Of a DNA stretch of 6,455 bases, positions 6,081 through 6,455 are shown in pieces. This DNA is from Crocinitomicaceae bacterium. GTDB taxonomy: Bacteria; Bacteroidota; Bacteroidia; Flavobacteriales_D; Crocinitomicaceae. The notes beneath the pieces were generated by a model. That model searched no databases. It saw only the letters and a list, made by a program, of their open reading frames with translations, and had not been told where the DNA came from. The stretch's first letter is position 1, and every line of letters starts with the position of its first letter. Both the position numbers and the translations under genes were made by a program. The stretch covers positions 1 through 6,455 of the forward strand of contig JAURHO010000092.1 of NCBI GenBank assembly GCA_030833265.1. The letters run 5' to 3'.

Positions 6081-6455
6081 GTTTTTACGTCGTAGAATTC
6101 CTTCTGATTGCCTCGGTTGTTTTAGGCGGAGCAGTAGTTAGCTATTTCAAAGCCACCAACAAAAATCAATATATCAAATTGGCCTTGGCTTTTAGTGGTG
6201 GTTTTTTGTTGGCTGTCATTTTTCAGCATTTGCTCCCTGAGCTCTATGGTTCACATGAAGGACACGCGCATGCTCATTCCGAAACGCTACCGACTTTTCA
6301 GGTGGGAGTTTTTATTCTGCTAGGTTTTTTAGTGCAGTTGGTGCTTGAATATTTTTCAGGTGGTATAGAACACGGTCATGTCCATGTACACAAAGGACAA
6401 GCCATGCCTTGGACTTTATTCATTTCACTCTCGGTGCATTCGGTAATTGAAGGTA
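6077..6455 (+). CDS. ZIP-family metal transporter, N-terminal part (runs off right edge)
   Basis: From the ATG at 6077, which overlaps the methyltransferase stop, the frame is open to the window end (126 full codons). Hydrophobic segments lie at about 3-23, 33-53, 74-92 and from 111 on, matching the first four helices of a ZIP divalent-metal transporter (zinc, iron or manganese across the inner membrane). 'FSGGFLLAVIFQHLLPE' (39-55) matches the conserved second helix. 'HSVIEG' (121-126) matches the helix 4 metal-binding motif HxxxEG. Two His-rich stretches lie between helices: 'HEGHAHAH' (60-67) and 'EHGHVHVH' (98-105), likely metal-binding loops. About half of a typical protein of some 220-270 residues is visible. 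The metal specificity cannot be decided here. Confidence 0.9.
   Translation, partial: MSFYVVEFLLIASVVLGGAVVSYFKATNKNQYIKLALAFSGGFLLAVIFQHLLPELYGSHEGHAHAHSETLPTFQVGVFILLGFLVQLVLEYFSGGIEHGHVHVHKGQAMPWTLFISLSVHSVIEG

Noticed and set aside
1..6455. Search for CRISPR arrays, tRNA/rRNA genes, insertion sequences, phage or defence genes
   Set aside because: No spaced direct repeats, cloverleaf-like segments, transposase motifs or toxin-antitoxin-like gene pairs were seen; nearly all bases belong to recognised housekeeping-type genes.

Overview
The window looks like an ordinary chromosomal housekeeping segment of a Bacteroidota bacterium, most likely a flavobacterial-type lineage. The evidence is as follows. 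Several promoter-like sites match the Bacteroidota -7 element TAnnTTTG. I see no Shine-Dalgarno sites before the start codons. The proteins read like members of Bacteroidota families: a DUF2141 secreted protein, an outer-membrane barrel with a signal peptide ending in Ser-Ala-Gln, a 'WFDSPYYHLLYNNRD' type methyltransferase, and a small DciA (DUF721) gene directly behind recF. GC content is moderate and fairly even, and I see nothing that signals a transferred island.

Layout. Bases 1-334 (minus strand) hold the first 111 codons of a DMT/EamA-type permease that runs off the left edge. Divergent from it, recF (368-1471) and a DUF721/DciA gene (1468-1773) overlap by four bases and form a DNA replication and repair pair. 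After a 66-base gap comes pruA (1840-3468), the second enzyme of proline catabolism, followed four bases later by a signal-peptide-bearing predicted outer-membrane beta-barrel (3473-4189). A DUF2141 secreted protein follows (4254-4721). Its 3' end overlaps by 17 bases the convergent coaE (4705-5286, minus strand), which makes the last step of coenzyme A synthesis. Divergent from coaE, a class I SAM-dependent methyltransferase (5325-6080) overlaps by four bases a ZIP-family metal transporter (from 6077), which runs off the right edge.

How it works together. There are probably five transcription units: permease (minus), recF-dciA, pruA-barrel (perhaps with DUF2141), coaE (minus), and methyltransferase-zip. 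I see no single pathway joining them. No rRNA, tRNA, CRISPR array, insertion sequence, phage gene or strong intrinsic terminator was recognised, and no gap between genes exceeds 66 bases.

The most interesting pattern is at the gene starts. Three genes have a perfect TAnnTTTG exactly four bases before the ATG, and a fourth has a one-mismatch copy at the same spacing. This suggests leaderless or nearly leaderless mRNAs. I did not find an exotic or undescribed system.
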